Counted from the stretch's first letter, positions 23,906-35,974 are shown. The stretch: DNA of 64,000 nt from Haliclystus octoradiatus (GCA_916610825.1 OU744446.1:30084445-30148444); one strand, 5' to 3'. Program-made: numbers and translations. Notes: generated by a model from the sequence alone, not told the origin.

Positions 23906-24779
23906 GTAGATTGTAAAAGCTGAAGACAGATAAATGTTTGGATGCAATCCAAGTAAAACATAAAAAACTATTCCCCTTACACCCGCCATTACAATAGTTA
24001 GATTGCAAAACATTTACCGTACACAAGTATAGAAAGTATAATGTTATCATTTGAATTGATTACAGTATTTTGTGTATGCTATTAAATATTTGTCATTGAT
24101 TATATATTGCTATTGATTATATATATTCTGAGACCTAAATGCGATCAGAATCAAAATCGGGTTCACTCTCGTCACTCTCAGACTAGAGCAGTGTGACGAT
24201 GGTTTGAGGTCGGGTGTTATTATAATATCGAAGTCTCGTACATTCGAAACACTCTTAATCACATTGTTCGCAATACTGTAATCAGATGCAGCTATCTTTA
24301 GATTACTAGTAGAAAATGTGCAACATTTTTCATTAGCAATGCGCAGCTGCCAAGTATCAACCCAACTGTGAAGATTTTGAAGAGTGTATCACAATCTCCG
24401 TTTCGAGAGCAGTAAAACTTACTGCTCTCAAACTTAATTTGTAGATAAAATATTATAACAAAGTATCAATCTGTTATTTTACCTATTCAAACAGCATAAA
24501 CAAATCAGATAGTAAATACAACAATGTTGACACAATTATAATATTTACAATTATAATTTCAAGTAGTATTGCCTAATCTAAGGGTCTACGAAACCTGAGC
24601 CGCGCTTGTTTTCTCCGCGCCACACAGAACGCGTAATGAAGGAGAAACAAGAAAAAACGCACCATTACTTGCCGTTGCCCAAATTGGATAATTGGCAAGC
24701 ATGGTTTTGAGCACATTTGACCACCCTATGACAGCAGCCAGTTCGATCCTGAAAAGTTTATCTTTTTGAACCACCCTAA

Positions 24780-24994
24780 AGCCCCGGCCAAATGAAGCGG
24801 TGTTGTGAAAATGTTGGCTTCATTTGGCCACCCCAGCCAACATTTTCACAACATTTACACAACATTGAACGAAATTTTGATCTAATGTTGTGAAAATGTT
24901 GGCTGGGGTGGCCAAATGAAGCCAACATTTTCACAAAATTGTTGTGAAATTTTATCAAATGTTGGCAAAATGTTGGCTTCATTTGGCCGGGGCT
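24780..24994. mobile_element. Palindromic MITE with TAA duplication (PIF/Harbinger-like)
   Basis: The ends AGCCCCGGCCAAATGAAGC and the exact complement are flanked by TAA (24777-24779 and 24995-24997). Internally TTGGCTTCATTTGGCC and its complement recur, making nested hairpins. A 3-bp TWA duplication suggests PIF/Harbinger; without transposase this stays tentative. Confidence 0.65.
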
Positions 24995-25070
24995 TAATAT
25001 ATTTAAGCTGGAATTTGTAAAATGACTGTAGACATTTGAGCTCTTAATAATTTTTAGATTTTAGATAACC

Positions 25071-28000
25071 ATGGCCGACGTTGCATCTGATACTAATGTC
25101 ATACCCTGCCAACAAAGGCAACATAACACAGTTGTTTTATTTGACGATTTGTGGAAGCCAGGCAATGATAAATTTCAAATTGTGAGTGCTAATCAGGGTG
25201 GAGATGGCCGAAGTGGTGGTGACCATTATTTACAAGTTAATGAAAATACTGGGATAGTTTCTGCTGATGGAATGTGGAACAGCAAATCAAGTGAGTTGGC
25301 GCTTCTATTTTATTTGTTTATTCAAATGACAAAATTGTAACACATGGTAATTGTTTGATTTGATAATCTGATAGTGTAGCACAGTGTAACACGCTCCAGA
25401 CTCGCTAAAAAAAACAATATTAGGGGTTCCAATAATCCAACATCATTTAAACAATGATATTTGTATCATTTTTCACCTATAATTTGCTCAAAATTGATAT
25501 TTCTCTTCTGAAATTAAAAGACTGGAGGCTTGACATCGTTTTCTTATATAATCATGGATTCTCATCTTCAAAAAATATTTTTTATTTTCTTGGGTGTTAT
25601 TTATTATGGAAAACTGACTGGGAAAAGGAAAGGAAATGTGTCTTACCTATAATTTGAAGAATTTCGTAAAAAGCCGTGAACGTGAAGAAAGAAATGAAAC
25701 AAAGAAAGATTTATTTTTTTTGATTGCCTATATTTAAAAGAGCAGATTATTGAATTTATGACAACTTTTTAGAATGTTTCTAACTTTCATTTAGAGAAAT
25801 GGTTAAATTATTTGAAATTTTAGCAGTTGATTTTATGTTTTGGTTTTGGTAGTTTATTGAGAGCTTTCCTTTCTATGCCAGGAATTTAGTTTTTATAGCT
25901 ATAGCAACAATGAACTTGCGAAAATTGGCCCTTGAAGGACGAGGGGATGTATTACGAATGAAATTAGGTTATCTTATGTTTCCACAGTTAAGAATTCCGT
26001 AAAAGTTGAACAAATTGTTTTCAAATTGCAAAAATATTTCGATACACTTCAAAAATATTTGTTTACTGGCTCGGATATTTCTCCTTCAATCCATTTGATT
26101 TATTTTGAACACAACTGAGAAACTGAATAAGAAATGAGTAACTCAATGAAATTGTATATGACTCTACAAATATTCACTGTATTTGCTTTTTATTGCGTGC
26201 TAGTTAATTCCATTTTTAAATAATTATCGGTTATTTGTATTTTCATTAATTTCTTAGCCTGCGTGCAGACTCAAAATAAAACTTCTCTAAACTTCTTTAG
26301 AGAAGTTTTGTTTTGAGTCTGCACGCAGGCTATAATTTCTTGAAATCGACAGGGTTAACCTCGGTTAAGTTAAGCTCGGTTATGGGGAATGGCCTTATCG
26401 ACATAAACCAATCAAATTGCAAGAATATATCGTAGCAAATCCTTGTTATGTTCTAATTACAAATAAATAACAATAGAATCTACATTAACTCACAAGACAC
26501 ATCTACATGATTACAAAAGGGTCATATAAAAATATTACAAACTTGGTTTATTTTTTTCTTCTTTCAATTTATTTGTGCAAACCCTGATATCCATATTATA
26601 CTACTCTACAGACTTATTATTGTGATTCTAGCTCAATTATAGTTCCTTGTACAGACAAGTTTGTTTTCTAAACTTGACTGCTTTCTGTTCGCAGCCCTAT
26701 TTAAAGAGTATATCATCGAATATAAGGGTCCCTCTGGTGCACTAGAAATATTATTCATGTTGGAATGGATTGGTGGCAGAGATAGTGGACAAGATGGCCG
26801 CATGGTTGCAATTGTTGATGACAGACTCACCTCTATAGTAAGTCCAGTTGGCGATGGAACAATAGTTATTTGATGGAGAAGTTGACGCTGAATGGATGAT
26901 GTCGTTGTTTCGCTATTGCGTGTCGTGGTGATGATACTGTTATTATCATTTGCCACCACAACACAAATTTGAAACGATGCATGATTTTAAATAAGCAACG
27001 ACGAAAACATCCAAGAACGCCTAAAACGCAGCATTTGTCATTGTCAACGGATTATACCCCCCACCATCTAACTACCTGAACCGTCCTTCCAATTCTGCAA
27101 AAATTATAAAATAGGGTCTAGGTCAACAATCGCCTGAGACGGACATGGTCTCTGGCAGTCTATACCTTTACAGTCACAGTGTTTTCAATAAAGTGATGGA
27201 AAAACTGTCATGAAATAAATTGTACGCTTAAATTTTGTATACAGTATTCCTATTTATACCAATGATCAATAAAATACGCTTCTGTTCTGCATAATTTTTC
27301 AATGATAAGTGAAATAATTGAAAATTTTCAATTTTAAAACTTACTGTAATCATTTTCAAAGCATTAATACATATACACGAGTCATGGACACGAATCAATT
27401 GGCATATCACGACCCCCTGGAATTTATCAAACACCAATTAATCGTTGCTTCTTGCTTATCTGCAAACATTTTTGTAAAGGTGCCGTAAAACATTAACTTC
27501 ACTGTCTCTATTTGTGATAAAACTTCACTGTCTCTATTTGTGATAAAACTTCACTGTCTCTATTTGTGATAAACACGTGGTAGATGTATTCTTAAATCTT
27601 TAAGGGCAAGGTAGTAAAAGTGGGAGAGCAGTAAATTTACAATAATATTTATTTCAAAATATAATTTACTTGTGCCCTCGGACCAGTTATCACACAGAAG
27701 AAATAATTATACTACTACAAAACCAAGAATAGTTTATCACAAATTATCAGCGACAAATGTTTCTCCGTATCTATTGTCCTTCCATTCTCTGTATTTAATC
27801 TATTCCATGATCTGCTCAATGTAGTTCAATGTTCACATATTGTTCGTAACTTTATAAATTTAAATCTGAATTAATATCGTTACTGCAATCCATATCACCC
27901 ATATATGTTGTAAGATGCAAGTGATACTGCTCATTTACGGTTAGTAAATTTATATAACTTCAAATTTGAAATTTGAAATCGAAGCCTTAATTTAATTGAG

Positions 28001-30017
28001 AACATATTCTATTGCATTTTTTGATTTTGAAAGAAGCAGAAAGTTTTGAAGTGAAAAGTATAACGCACAGGATTTTATTTACTAAATTAGGTACAATTTA
28101 GTTGATCCCAAAGAATGTGGGAGCTGTAGCCATATCCCCCCAAAATATCCAAGAAACATTACTAACCTGAGTATCATAAAGTTGTAAGGTACAACATTTT
28201 TTTTGTCTGAATTAAATTCTTGTCAGAAAATTTTTATAATATTGTAATCTAATGGTTTGTTCACAAATTTGATAAAGTTCTATTCCAAATCTTCTTCCGG
28301 TAATAATGTCTGGTTATAATATTTCCAAATAAAGATCGAATGACAACGCATCTAATTATTGTTATTATTCTTTTCACTTTCATATAAATATATATGTTTT
28401 TGTTTGTTTATTTGAAAAATGAAGCAGGTCATGCATGTACCCCTTTGGTTAATGATGAATCCATTGATATGTGTTTCAAGTATAGTGCATATAAATCGGC
28501 ATCGTGAAAGACGTGATCCCCGCCTTACGTATTACAGACATACAAAGGGAAATAGCGTAAATTTTAAAGTAGATTATAGCCTATAAGATCTGTCGAACAA
28601 ATTGCAACAGAAGCATTTTTCATCAATTCTAGAGTCAAATGTTATGCTTAACAATATATCCAAAGTGTTCCGAAATCTGAGTATGCAAAATGCCTTAATT
28701 TTGCAATTTGATTAATTGCATTCCCAGTAGAAACATGAAAGCGCCGCTGTCAAGTTTCAGTGCTATCATGTGACTTAATTTTGAGGGAATACCATCAGGA
28801 ATAGTAGCCCTACATCATATATAGCTCATATATAGCTGATGATGATGATGATGATGATCATATAATGTACTTAAAATGATTTCTTTACTGTCATTATGTA
28901 TCCAACTTACCAAAACGAGGCTATGCACGAAGATAGACAAATCGATATAGAAAAACAAGAAAAACATATATATACACAGCCAGAAAAATTTTTTATTCAT
29001 TATGCTTGAACATTCCACTAGCAGTATAGATCATATAAATACTTTATTTATCTCATTCAGAAAACACAACTAGATATTTCCATTATACACAATGAACAAT
29101 GTTATTTTTGACAGAAATTGACTATTACGATTTGATGATAGGCCTGCAGAAAAGCATCAGAAAAAGATATCCATTAAAAATGAAAAATAAAATTAAACTA
29201 AAGAAACAATAACTTAATTACTCCTCAATGGTACTTCGTATAGCGTAGACTACTGTTACCCAGTCGTTCATGTTACTAACTTAACCATGGAATGAAAATT
29301 GATCACAGGAACTTCACCTAAAGGTTATGCCCAAAATATTGACTATATCCTATATCCATGTACAATCAAACCTGTTATAACAGTCACCTATATACAGCAA
29401 CCACCTGTCCAAAGAAACTTGACAGCCTCGCTTTCATGTTTCTACTAGAAATGCCATTAATCAAATTGAAATTAAAACATTTTGCCTACTTTGATTTCGG
29501 AACATTTTGGATGTGTTGTTAAGCATAAAATTTGACCCTAAACTTGATGAAAAATGATTCTGTTGCAATTTGTGTGAGGTCATTTTCTATAATGACTACA
29601 CTAAATACTGACTGTTCTTTGAAAAGCGAAAACTTATATCTAGAACCCGCTATTTTATCAAAATACTTTAAGAAAAACAAACTATGTTTGATCGAGGGAT
29701 CAAAACTACGGCCACTCTATACACATCAAATCACTATATAAATTCCAGTGAATTTTTTTACATTATTTTGGTTATTTTAATTGCAGGAAAAGACTCACAG
29801 TTATATAAAAAAAACTGATGCAGAACCAGCGGTTCTTTTTCGTAAAATCACCAGATCCTCTTTTAGTAGCGAATTCCTCTTACAGCACGCAGTTAACAAA
29901 AATCAGTATATTGGTTTTGATGAAAGTGGGAAAGCTTTAGTTCCATCTGACGTCGACCCCAATGAAAGAGAATCATTTCTTATCAATTTTCGAAGTTTTA
30001 TTGTATTATTTTTATAG
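25071..30017 (+). CDS. Beta-trefoil cytokine-like protein B (IL-1/FGF superfamily)
   Basis: Paralogue of 11199-17551. Coding exons are 25071-25290, 26695-26837 and 29787-30017 with the same phases (1, 0). The total is 594 nt and 197 aa, although individual exons differ in length from copy A (-3, -3 and +6 nt). Conserved blocks are FQIVSANQGGDG, HYLQVNENTG, MVAIVDD, VLFRKIT and QYIGFDESGKAL. Differences cluster in the loop after LFK (EYIIEYKGPSG versus VFTMMHMGGASG) and at the C-terminus (IVLPFSKFR in A, replaced by a hydrophobic tail ending FIVLFL in B). No signal peptide. All splice sites are intact and there are no stops, so it is probably functional. Introns contain a MITE (26255-26332). 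Confidence 0.65.
25291..26246. other. Gene B intron between first two coding exons
   Basis: AT-rich; the first ~100 bp still align with the matching intron of copy A. No gene recognised. Confidence 0.4.
26255..26332. mobile_element. Short foldback MITE (TAGCCTGC family, copy 1)
   Basis: A 78-bp near-perfect hairpin with ends TAGCCTGCGTGCAGACT and complement, flanked by an 8-bp duplication TAATTTCT (26247-26254 and 26333-26340). Two relatives lie at 55016 and 58942. It sits in an intron of gene B. Confidence 0.8.
26838..29786. other. Last intron of gene B
   Basis: About 2.9 kb of AT-rich DNA. It holds three copies of a 25-bp direct repeat (27499-27573, unit AAACTTCACTGTCTCTATTTGTGAT-like), a GAT run near 28840 and a dispersed repeat fragment near 29370. 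No coding sequence recognised. Confidence 0.45.
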
Positions 30018-30325
30018 AAATATACTATATTTATTAGATCATTGAGAGACATGAAACACAGTGCAGACACAATTGCAATAATTTGTAATCTTTATTAATA
30101 TAATGTCCTTTGTATACATCTTGTTATACATTTGAATATGAATTATATCCGACACCTTTGAAACATATTGTCTTTTTGATATAATGGTTGCCAATATTTA
30201 TAGGCCGTATCGCCGAGAAATGAAAGTGGACTTTTGTAAACCCGGGTTTTCCATAAATTTCCTTTTAGACGACAGAAAGACCCGGGTTTCGCTAAGTCTG
30301 GTTTGAGAAACCCGGGTTTCATATC

Positions 30326-30529
30326 TGTAAGATTGTATTATAGAGTTTTAAGGACGAAATAAGACAAACGACCAAACATCAAGATAACTTGTGTAACTCT
30401 TTTTATTAATCATATACGTGTTAGTTTTACAACGCTGTGCAATACACTCCGGTGTGCCTAATTTACAACTAAGTGTGATTAGTTTAATGACGTTGTAAAT
30501 ATTAGTATTATTAATTATTATATACTACA
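30326..30529 (-). repeat. 3' LTR of the Gypsy-type element
   Basis: 204 bp, starts TGTAAGATTG and ends ATATACTACA on the plus strand. Matches 35006-35209. Confidence 0.93.
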
Positions 30530-30571
30530 TGCCTCCCCTCGGAGACATAAGTTCATTACCTTTTTTCGTCT

Positions 30572-33500
30572 TTATGGCTGATACCAATTCGGAGTACGAC
30601 GGATACGGGTTGAATTTTGTTGTTGACCTTTGTCTTTATCTTTGTCTTGGTCTATGCCTTGGGCGGGGTCTTGCTGGTAGGGGCGGAGAAATCGTCGGTT
30701 TCGCCACTTGAGGCGGTTTGTTTCTGTCTTTACTAGATAGCTGTGTCGACCTTCATATGCTTCAATTATGCTGGCAACGGTGTCCCACTGTTGTGTTTTC
30801 GGATTTTGTACCAATACTATTGTACCAGGTAATAAATCTTCTAAGGGTTTGGAATGTTGGTCCTTGTAGGCCTTTGCCTTCTGCCGGAGAGTGATAGCTT
30901 TCTTATCAGCAGCGTTGATTTCTTCTCTTATATCTTTACAAAATATTGCGGGTCCAACTGGCAGGCGTGTTCGAGTTGGGCGTCCAAAGAGACGTTGTGC
31001 TGGCGATATTCCATCCTTTTTGGGGGTGTTTCTATACTCTAATAGACCTTCCAAAAATTCCTTTGTATTAATATTTCCTTTAGGCGTGGTTTTCTTTACT
31101 AAAGTCTTCATAGATTTAATTTCTGCTTCAGCAAATCCATTGCTTTGGTGGTTGTATGGGGACGAGGGATCATGCTTTATACCCCACACTTGACAAAATT
31201 TTTTGAAGTCTTGTGACTTGAACTGTGGGCCACCATCAGATTCTAGGTTGACTGCAATGCCAAGTTTAGCGCTCCATTGAGTTATGCGTTCTACGACATC
31301 GTCAGTATTGCTTCCTCCTCTACCAAGGTCATATACTTCTGGCCATCCAGAAAGACGATCAACAATCACCAGATATTCTTTACCAGCATAACTGAAGAGG
31401 TCCATGGCTATAGCTTGACCAGGCCACGTAGGTGCTTCTGCTTGGCAGATTGGCTCTAGAGGCTGACTGGGTTGATTTAGTTGACATGGTTGGCAATGTT
31501 TCACACTTTGAGTGATATCGTTTACCATCTGAGGCCAATACACCGTTTGTCTAGCTCTGCCTAGTGTTCTCTCTATGCCTTGATGAGCCGCATGCAGAAG
31601 TTTTAACATCTCTGGTCTCAACGACATTGGAATGACAATTCTTTGACCATACATGATGAGATCTTCATGCAAAGACAAACTTTCTCGCACATTCCAGAAC
31701 GAATGTAGATCTAAATCTAGGCTGTGCTTGTCAGCCGGAAATCCTTCTTTATTGATTTCTTTCAGCTTAATGTATGCGCTGTCTTTTGAGGCAGCTGCAG
31801 TGACTTTAGATAAATTGACGTCTTTCAATGCTGCATAAGCTGCCACTAGCATGTTTAGAGCGACTTGATTGACTAAAGTATGAATACTTGCACTTTCATC
31901 TTTGTCTTCGTCATTAGGTTCACTTGTTGGATACCTTGAAAATACATCAGCAACAGTGTGTGCTGTTCCAGGACGCCATACAGCAATCGGACAACATCTG
32001 TTGAGCTTTTCCTTCAGGCGGATGATGCGTGGAGTTGTCACTTGATCATAACTCTTGTTGTTGATTATTGATATCAGTGGCTTGTGGTCAGTGACCAACT
32101 GAAAATGGGCACCATGTACAAATAGTTTACATTTTTCAACAGCCCAAACAACAGCTAACAGTTCTATTTCCGTTGCAGAATACCTTGTTTCGGCAGGGAT
32201 CAGCGAACGACTTCCACATTGAAGCAAATACCATTCGTCGGTGTCATGTTCTTGCTGCCAGAGGGCGAATCCAAGGCCACGAGATTGTGCAGCATCCGTC
32301 TCCAATCGTAGCTTTGATCCTGCTCTGTAATGTGTTGATACGCGTGGGGATGTGAGTAGCGAGATTAACTCTTTAAATGCTTCTTGCTGTTCCACTCCCC
32401 AAATAAACACAGTTTTTGGTGACAGGAGTGCATGGAGTGGTTCAGCCAATTCACCTACACGAGAGCTAAAAACATCAAATTGGCGGATCAAACCACAAAA
32501 CGACCTTAAATCTGTTCGATTTGAAGGAGTTGGGAATGATGTAAGGGCTTCTACTAGCTCTTGTGAAATGGTATAGCCTTCTTTACATAGTTGATAACCA
32601 CACCATTGTATACTTGGTTGGGCATAAATAAACTTTTTACTGTTTAGTGTTATACCTGCTGTTCGGCATCTCTCTATTACTGCTCTGACACGTGCATCAT
32701 GCTGAGGACCCGGTTCTTTGTCAAAAATTATAACATCTTCAACAATTTTTTTCACGTTTTCTATGCCTTTGAGGGCTTCATCGCCCCGGCGATTATGTTC
32801 ATCCCCTGCTGATATGAGACCCATGGCATTTCTCAAAAACCTTTTTGGTCCCCAAGGGGTGATAAATGTTGTTAGCGTTTTACTATTTTCGTCCAAGGGT
32901 ACCTGCCAGTATCCATGACGTGCATCTAGGGTGGTAAACACGCCCATCCCGGGTGGGATTTGTAAAACTTCTTCTTTAGGGGTTTTCATCATGTACCCCG
33001 GGCGTTTGACAAACCGATTTAGCTTGGTGAAGTCAACAGTTATTCTAGGTTCATCACACCCTTTCTTTGGAACAATGACCATAGGATGGGACCAATCTGG
33101 CTTTTCTCCTAGAGGGACATCTTCAATTATTCCTTTTAGCATCATTTGATCTAATTGCTTTTTGACTGGCTCTTGCCAATGGAGAGGAATTTGATATGCT
33201 TTATAACATTTTGAAGGAATAGCATCTTCTGTTAGTTCAATGCTCATTGGAGGTCCAGACATGGGTGGGAGAGGGCCATCAGAAGTAAATACATCTGAAA
33301 AGTCTGCTAATATTTTTTGCTTCAGTTGGTCCTGACTTGAATCTTTCGAAGTGGGCACTATGTGGGTTGCTTTGGGAGAGCTTGGGGGTCCCAGGGATAA
33401 TGCTTGTAACGGGACCTTCGGCCATTCTTTAGGAATCAATTTGAGAGCAATACAACCTGCTCTGCTTAATAAAGGATGGGTTACTTCATTCAAAATGTGT

Positions 33501-34888
33501 ACTTTGGCCTTGTACCTATGAGTTTCACGAAATATTTCCAAAATAACATACCCATGGGACTCTAGAGGGGAACCATTTGGTCCCACTAAATGTTCATTTT
33601 CAGGCTTAAAGTCAACATCATTAGCCCCCATTAATTGGTGAAGATCTTGGAGTCCCATTGCGTCACATCCTGCCCCAGTATCAGCTAGCCAATTTATTTG
33701 CTTGCTGTGATTTCTATGGGTGGTTTGCAGTGCAATCAAATTTTCCTGGTGGCTACTTATGTGAGCAATTTCAATACAGTTTTGCGATACTTGTGATTTT
33801 GTAAAGCAAAACTTCTGCAAATGACCCTTTTTCTTGCATTTGTGACACTCTAAATTGATGGCAGGGCAATCTCCTTTTTCATGTTTGGTTCCACATCGGC
33901 CACATGCGTCATTTGCCGTGTTTTTCGCGCCAGTATTTTTCGCGGCTTGAAACTGTTTCGGATGTTTTTGAAACTTCTGTTTTTTGTAGGCGGACATCGC
34001 TCTGTTGGCGTTCACGCTTTTTTCTGTTAATTGATCATCAACATTACGACTTGCCTCGTAATTTTGGCAAATGTCTAAAGTAGCTTTTAAACTTAATTTT
34101 TCAAGCGGTGTTTCGAGTACCCTTTGTCTCATTCCTGAGTCCATTAGGCCTGATATAACACGGTCCCTTAATCGTTCTTCACGATGAATTGCATGGTTTG
34201 GACAATCCTCGGTGGAATATCCACAGTCTTCATCAATTTCCCTCAGTGCGGCGTAATAATTGTTAACGCTTTCCCCCTGTTGTTGATCACGTTGAATAAA
34301 AACGCGTCGGTCTACAAGTGGGTGGCGATGAATTCGCAGATAATCTTTTAATGCCTTAATAATTTCAGCAATATCATCAGTATCTTTTATTTTGATAATT
34401 TCTTGGGTCCACATTTTTGTCCACTCTTCGTTGAGTGTTGATCTTAATAAACCTCGGCGTGCGTTTAAATCACATTCTTGATGTAGTCTCGTAGCAGCAG
34501 CGTAATCATTAAATCTGATTTCCCAGTCACGAAAATCTATCAATTTCATGCCTTCAGGACTTTTAAGTTTCGGCATTGATATACGTTTGGCTGTTTGAAG
34601 ATTTGCTGGTGAATTAGAAGAGCCTTGATGGACATTCGAAGTTGAAGTGCCCATATTCATAGTCTTGAAAGCATTAGTAAGTGACTCACCCTGTGACTTC
34701 ATTGCTTCCGCCAACGCCTTTTGCATTTCTTGCTGTTGAGCCATCATTACTTCTTGCATTTTTGTTTGCTGGTCAGTAACCGATTGTAAGATTAACAGCA
34801 TTGGATCTTTCGAGAAATTAGCTAGTTCTTGTCTGAGTTGAACTACTTCTGCTTCCAAGTCCGCTTTCGTTGGGTTCTTATTAGCCAT
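30572..34888 (-). CDS. Gag-Pol polyprotein of the Gypsy-type element
   Basis: A single 1438-aa frame in Gypsy order. Gag is about 1-320. Two zinc-knuckle-like segments follow (CGRCGTKHEKGDC at 329-341; CHKCKKKGHLQKFC at 348-361). Retropepsin is DTGAG (403-407). The RT shows TTLDARHGYWQVPL (first Asp 655) and then KIVEDVIIF at 714-722. RNase H acidic residues are D865, E907, D934 and D981. The integrase zinc finger is H1099, H1103, C1132 and C1135, and the DD35E core is D1163, D1218 and E1254. Oddity: the RT box normally reading xVDD is VED here, so the first catalytic Asp of the pair is Glu. All other key residues are present, so this copy may have lost RT activity very recently or tolerate the change. 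Confidence 0.93.
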   Translation of the reverse strand: MANKNPTKADLEAEVVQLRQELANFSKDPMLLILQSVTDQQTKMQEVMMAQQQEMQKALAEAMKSQGESLTNAFKTMNMGTSTSNVHQGSSNSPANLQTAKRISMPKLKSPEGMKLIDFRDWEIRFNDYAAATRLHQECDLNARRGLLRSTLNEEWTKMWTQEIIKIKDTDDIAEIIKALKDYLRIHRHPLVDRRVFIQRDQQQGESVNNYYAALREIDEDCGYSTEDCPNHAIHREERLRDRVISGLMDSGMRQRVLETPLEKLSLKATLDICQNYEASRNVDDQLTEKSVNANRAMSAYKKQKFQKHPKQFQAAKNTGAKNTANDACGRCGTKHEKGDCPAINLECHKCKKKGHLQKFCFTKSQVSQNCIEIAHISSHQENLIALQTTHRNHSKQINWLADTGAGCDAMGLQDLHQLMGANDVDFKPENEHLVGPNGSPLESHGYVILEIFRETHRYKAKVHILNEVTHPLLSRAGCIALKLIPKEWPKVPLQALSLGPPSSPKATHIVPTSKDSSQDQLKQKILADFSDVFTSDGPLPPMSGPPMSIELTEDAIPSKCYKAYQIPLHWQEPVKKQLDQMMLKGIIEDVPLGEKPDWSHPMVIVPKKGCDEPRITVDFTKLNRFVKRPGYMMKTPKEEVLQIPPGMGVFTTLDARHGYWQVPLDENSKTLTTFITPWGPKRFLRNAMGLISAGDEHNRRGDEALKGIENVKKIVEDVIIFDKEPGPQHDARVRAVIERCRTAGITLNSKKFIYAQPSIQWCGYQLCKEGYTISQELVEALTSFPTPSNRTDLRSFCGLIRQFDVFSSRVGELAEPLHALLSPKTVFIWGVEQQEAFKELISLLTSPRVSTHYRAGSKLRLETDAAQSRGLGFALWQQEHDTDEWYLLQCGSRSLIPAETRYSATEIELLAVVWAVEKCKLFVHGAHFQLVTDHKPLISIINNKSYDQVTTPRIIRLKEKLNRCCPIAVWRPGTAHTVADVFSRYPTSEPNDEDKDESASIHTLVNQVALNMLVAAYAALKDVNLSKVTAAASKDSAYIKLKEINKEGFPADKHSLDLDLHSFWNVRESLSLHEDLIMYGQRIVIPMSLRPEMLKLLHAAHQGIERTLGRARQTVYWPQMVNDITQSVKHCQPCQLNQPSQPLEPICQAEAPTWPGQAIAMDLFSYAGKEYLVIVDRLSGWPEVYDLGRGGSNTDDVVERITQWSAKLGIAVNLESDGGPQFKSQDFKKFCQVWGIKHDPSSPYNHQSNGFAEAEIKSMKTLVKKTTPKGNINTKEFLEGLLEYRNTPKKDGISPAQRLFGRPTRTRLPVGPAIFCKDIREEINAADKKAITLRQKAKAYKDQHSKPLEDLLPGTIVLVQNPKTQQWDTVASIIEAYEGRHSYLVKTETNRLKWRNRRFLRPYQQDPAQGIDQDKDKDKGQQQNSTRIRRTPNWYQP

Positions 34889-35005
34889 AATAAACCACGA
34901 AATAAATACTGAGTTTTCACTGGATTATAACCATGTAAGTCCGTTTAACATTAATAACAATGATTCAATAAATAACTTTATTTATTGAACTTTATAACTG
35001 CGCCA

Positions 35006-35209
35006 TGTAAGATTGTATTATAGAGTTTTAAGGACGAAATAAGACAAACGACCAAACATCAAGATAACTTGTGTAACTCTTTTTATTAATCATATACGTG
35101 TTAGTTTTACAACGCTGTGCAATACACTCCGGTGTGCCTAATTTACAACTAAGTGTGATTAGTTTAATGACGTTGTAAATATTAGTATTATTAATTATTA
35201 TATACTACA
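35006..35209 (-). repeat. 5' LTR of the Gypsy-type element
   Basis: 204 bp, matching 30326-30529; followed in element orientation by the TGGCGCAGTT primer-binding site. Confidence 0.93.
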
Positions 35210-35389
35210 ATATCCTTACTTTCAAAAGTCCTGATAGAGTCGCTAAGGGCGATCCAGACTCAAATTCACCCGGGTTTCTTAAATCCACTTTTCGTGTAAG
35301 CTTAGCCTTAATATTTTACGGTCAAACTTCAACAAAGTATTTGCTGTTGCGCATCCGAGATCTCTGCGAAAATTGCCCTTATCTGCAGA

Positions 35390-35880
35390 CTGGAGTGTAG
35401 CTAAATGTGCGTCCATGTAATTTTGATTCGGACCCACACTTCCAATAATTTACATGCCTTATAATTGATCACTCCCAGTGATGTATTCTGCGAAAAATAG
35501 TTGGGGAACGTTTCGCAATTCTTATAGGAGCCGAATATAGATGATAATATTACTTGGAACAAGAACATATAAAACTTCACTTTAAATGAAAAAAGTGAGG
35601 GAATGCCGTTCCCCGGAGAAAGTAGTGGGGGACGGCGTTCCCCCACCAAAACATCACTGATCACTCAAATTTGGCAATTTAGCCTTGGAAACAACAAAAG
35701 TACTACTTCCAATTCCATACAAACACCTATCGGCATATCTGGTAAGCACATCAACTACAATCAGCGGGAAATAATTACAAATGGGTTTATAATTACAAAA
35801 CCTGTGTATTGCGGTCTCAAGTCTCTTTTTCGTGTTTGAATTATTCACAGGAAAGGCCAAGACAACATTGCCACCACTCC
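35390..35880. repeat. Distal 3' flank of the gene B duplication unit
   Basis: Matches 18230-18690 downstream of gene A in patches (TGATTCGG.CC.CA, TTAGCCTTGGAAACAACAAA, CCTGTGTATTGCGGTC). Homology ends near 35880, about 95 bp before the NAA20 start codon. The duplication breakpoint therefore lies next to the NAA20 promoter. Confidence 0.6.
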
Positions 35881-35974
35881 AGGTTGAAAAATAAGGTTCT
35901 TATTTTATGCAAAGCAAAGCAACGCAAAAGTTTTATAATTATTTGGAAAAAGAAAGCTTATCATTGTGGTGGAA

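Larger units (their letters stand above)
30326..35209 (-). mobile_element. Young Ty3/Gypsy-type LTR retrotransposon
   Basis: Two 204-bp LTRs (30326-30529, 35006-35209), TG..CA ended, appear identical along their whole length. A 5-bp duplication ATATC flanks them (30321-30325, 35210-35214). Just inside the 5' LTR (minus orientation, at 35005) is a TGGCGCAGTT primer-binding site. One uninterrupted gag-pol frame fills the interior. Identical LTRs and the intact frame indicate recent insertion. Confidence 0.95.
30205..35305. repeat. AACCCGGGTTT-containing inverted repeat split by the LTR element
   Basis: AAAGTGGACTTTTG..AAACCCGGGTT at 30220-30250 recurs inverted near 35265-35295. The LTR element (30326-35209) sits between. 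This looks like an older MITE that was the insertion target. Confidence 0.45.

Noticed and set aside
30529-33149. Numerous plus-strand frames of 60-100 codons
   Set aside because: They are antisense shadows of the minus-strand gag-pol frame.
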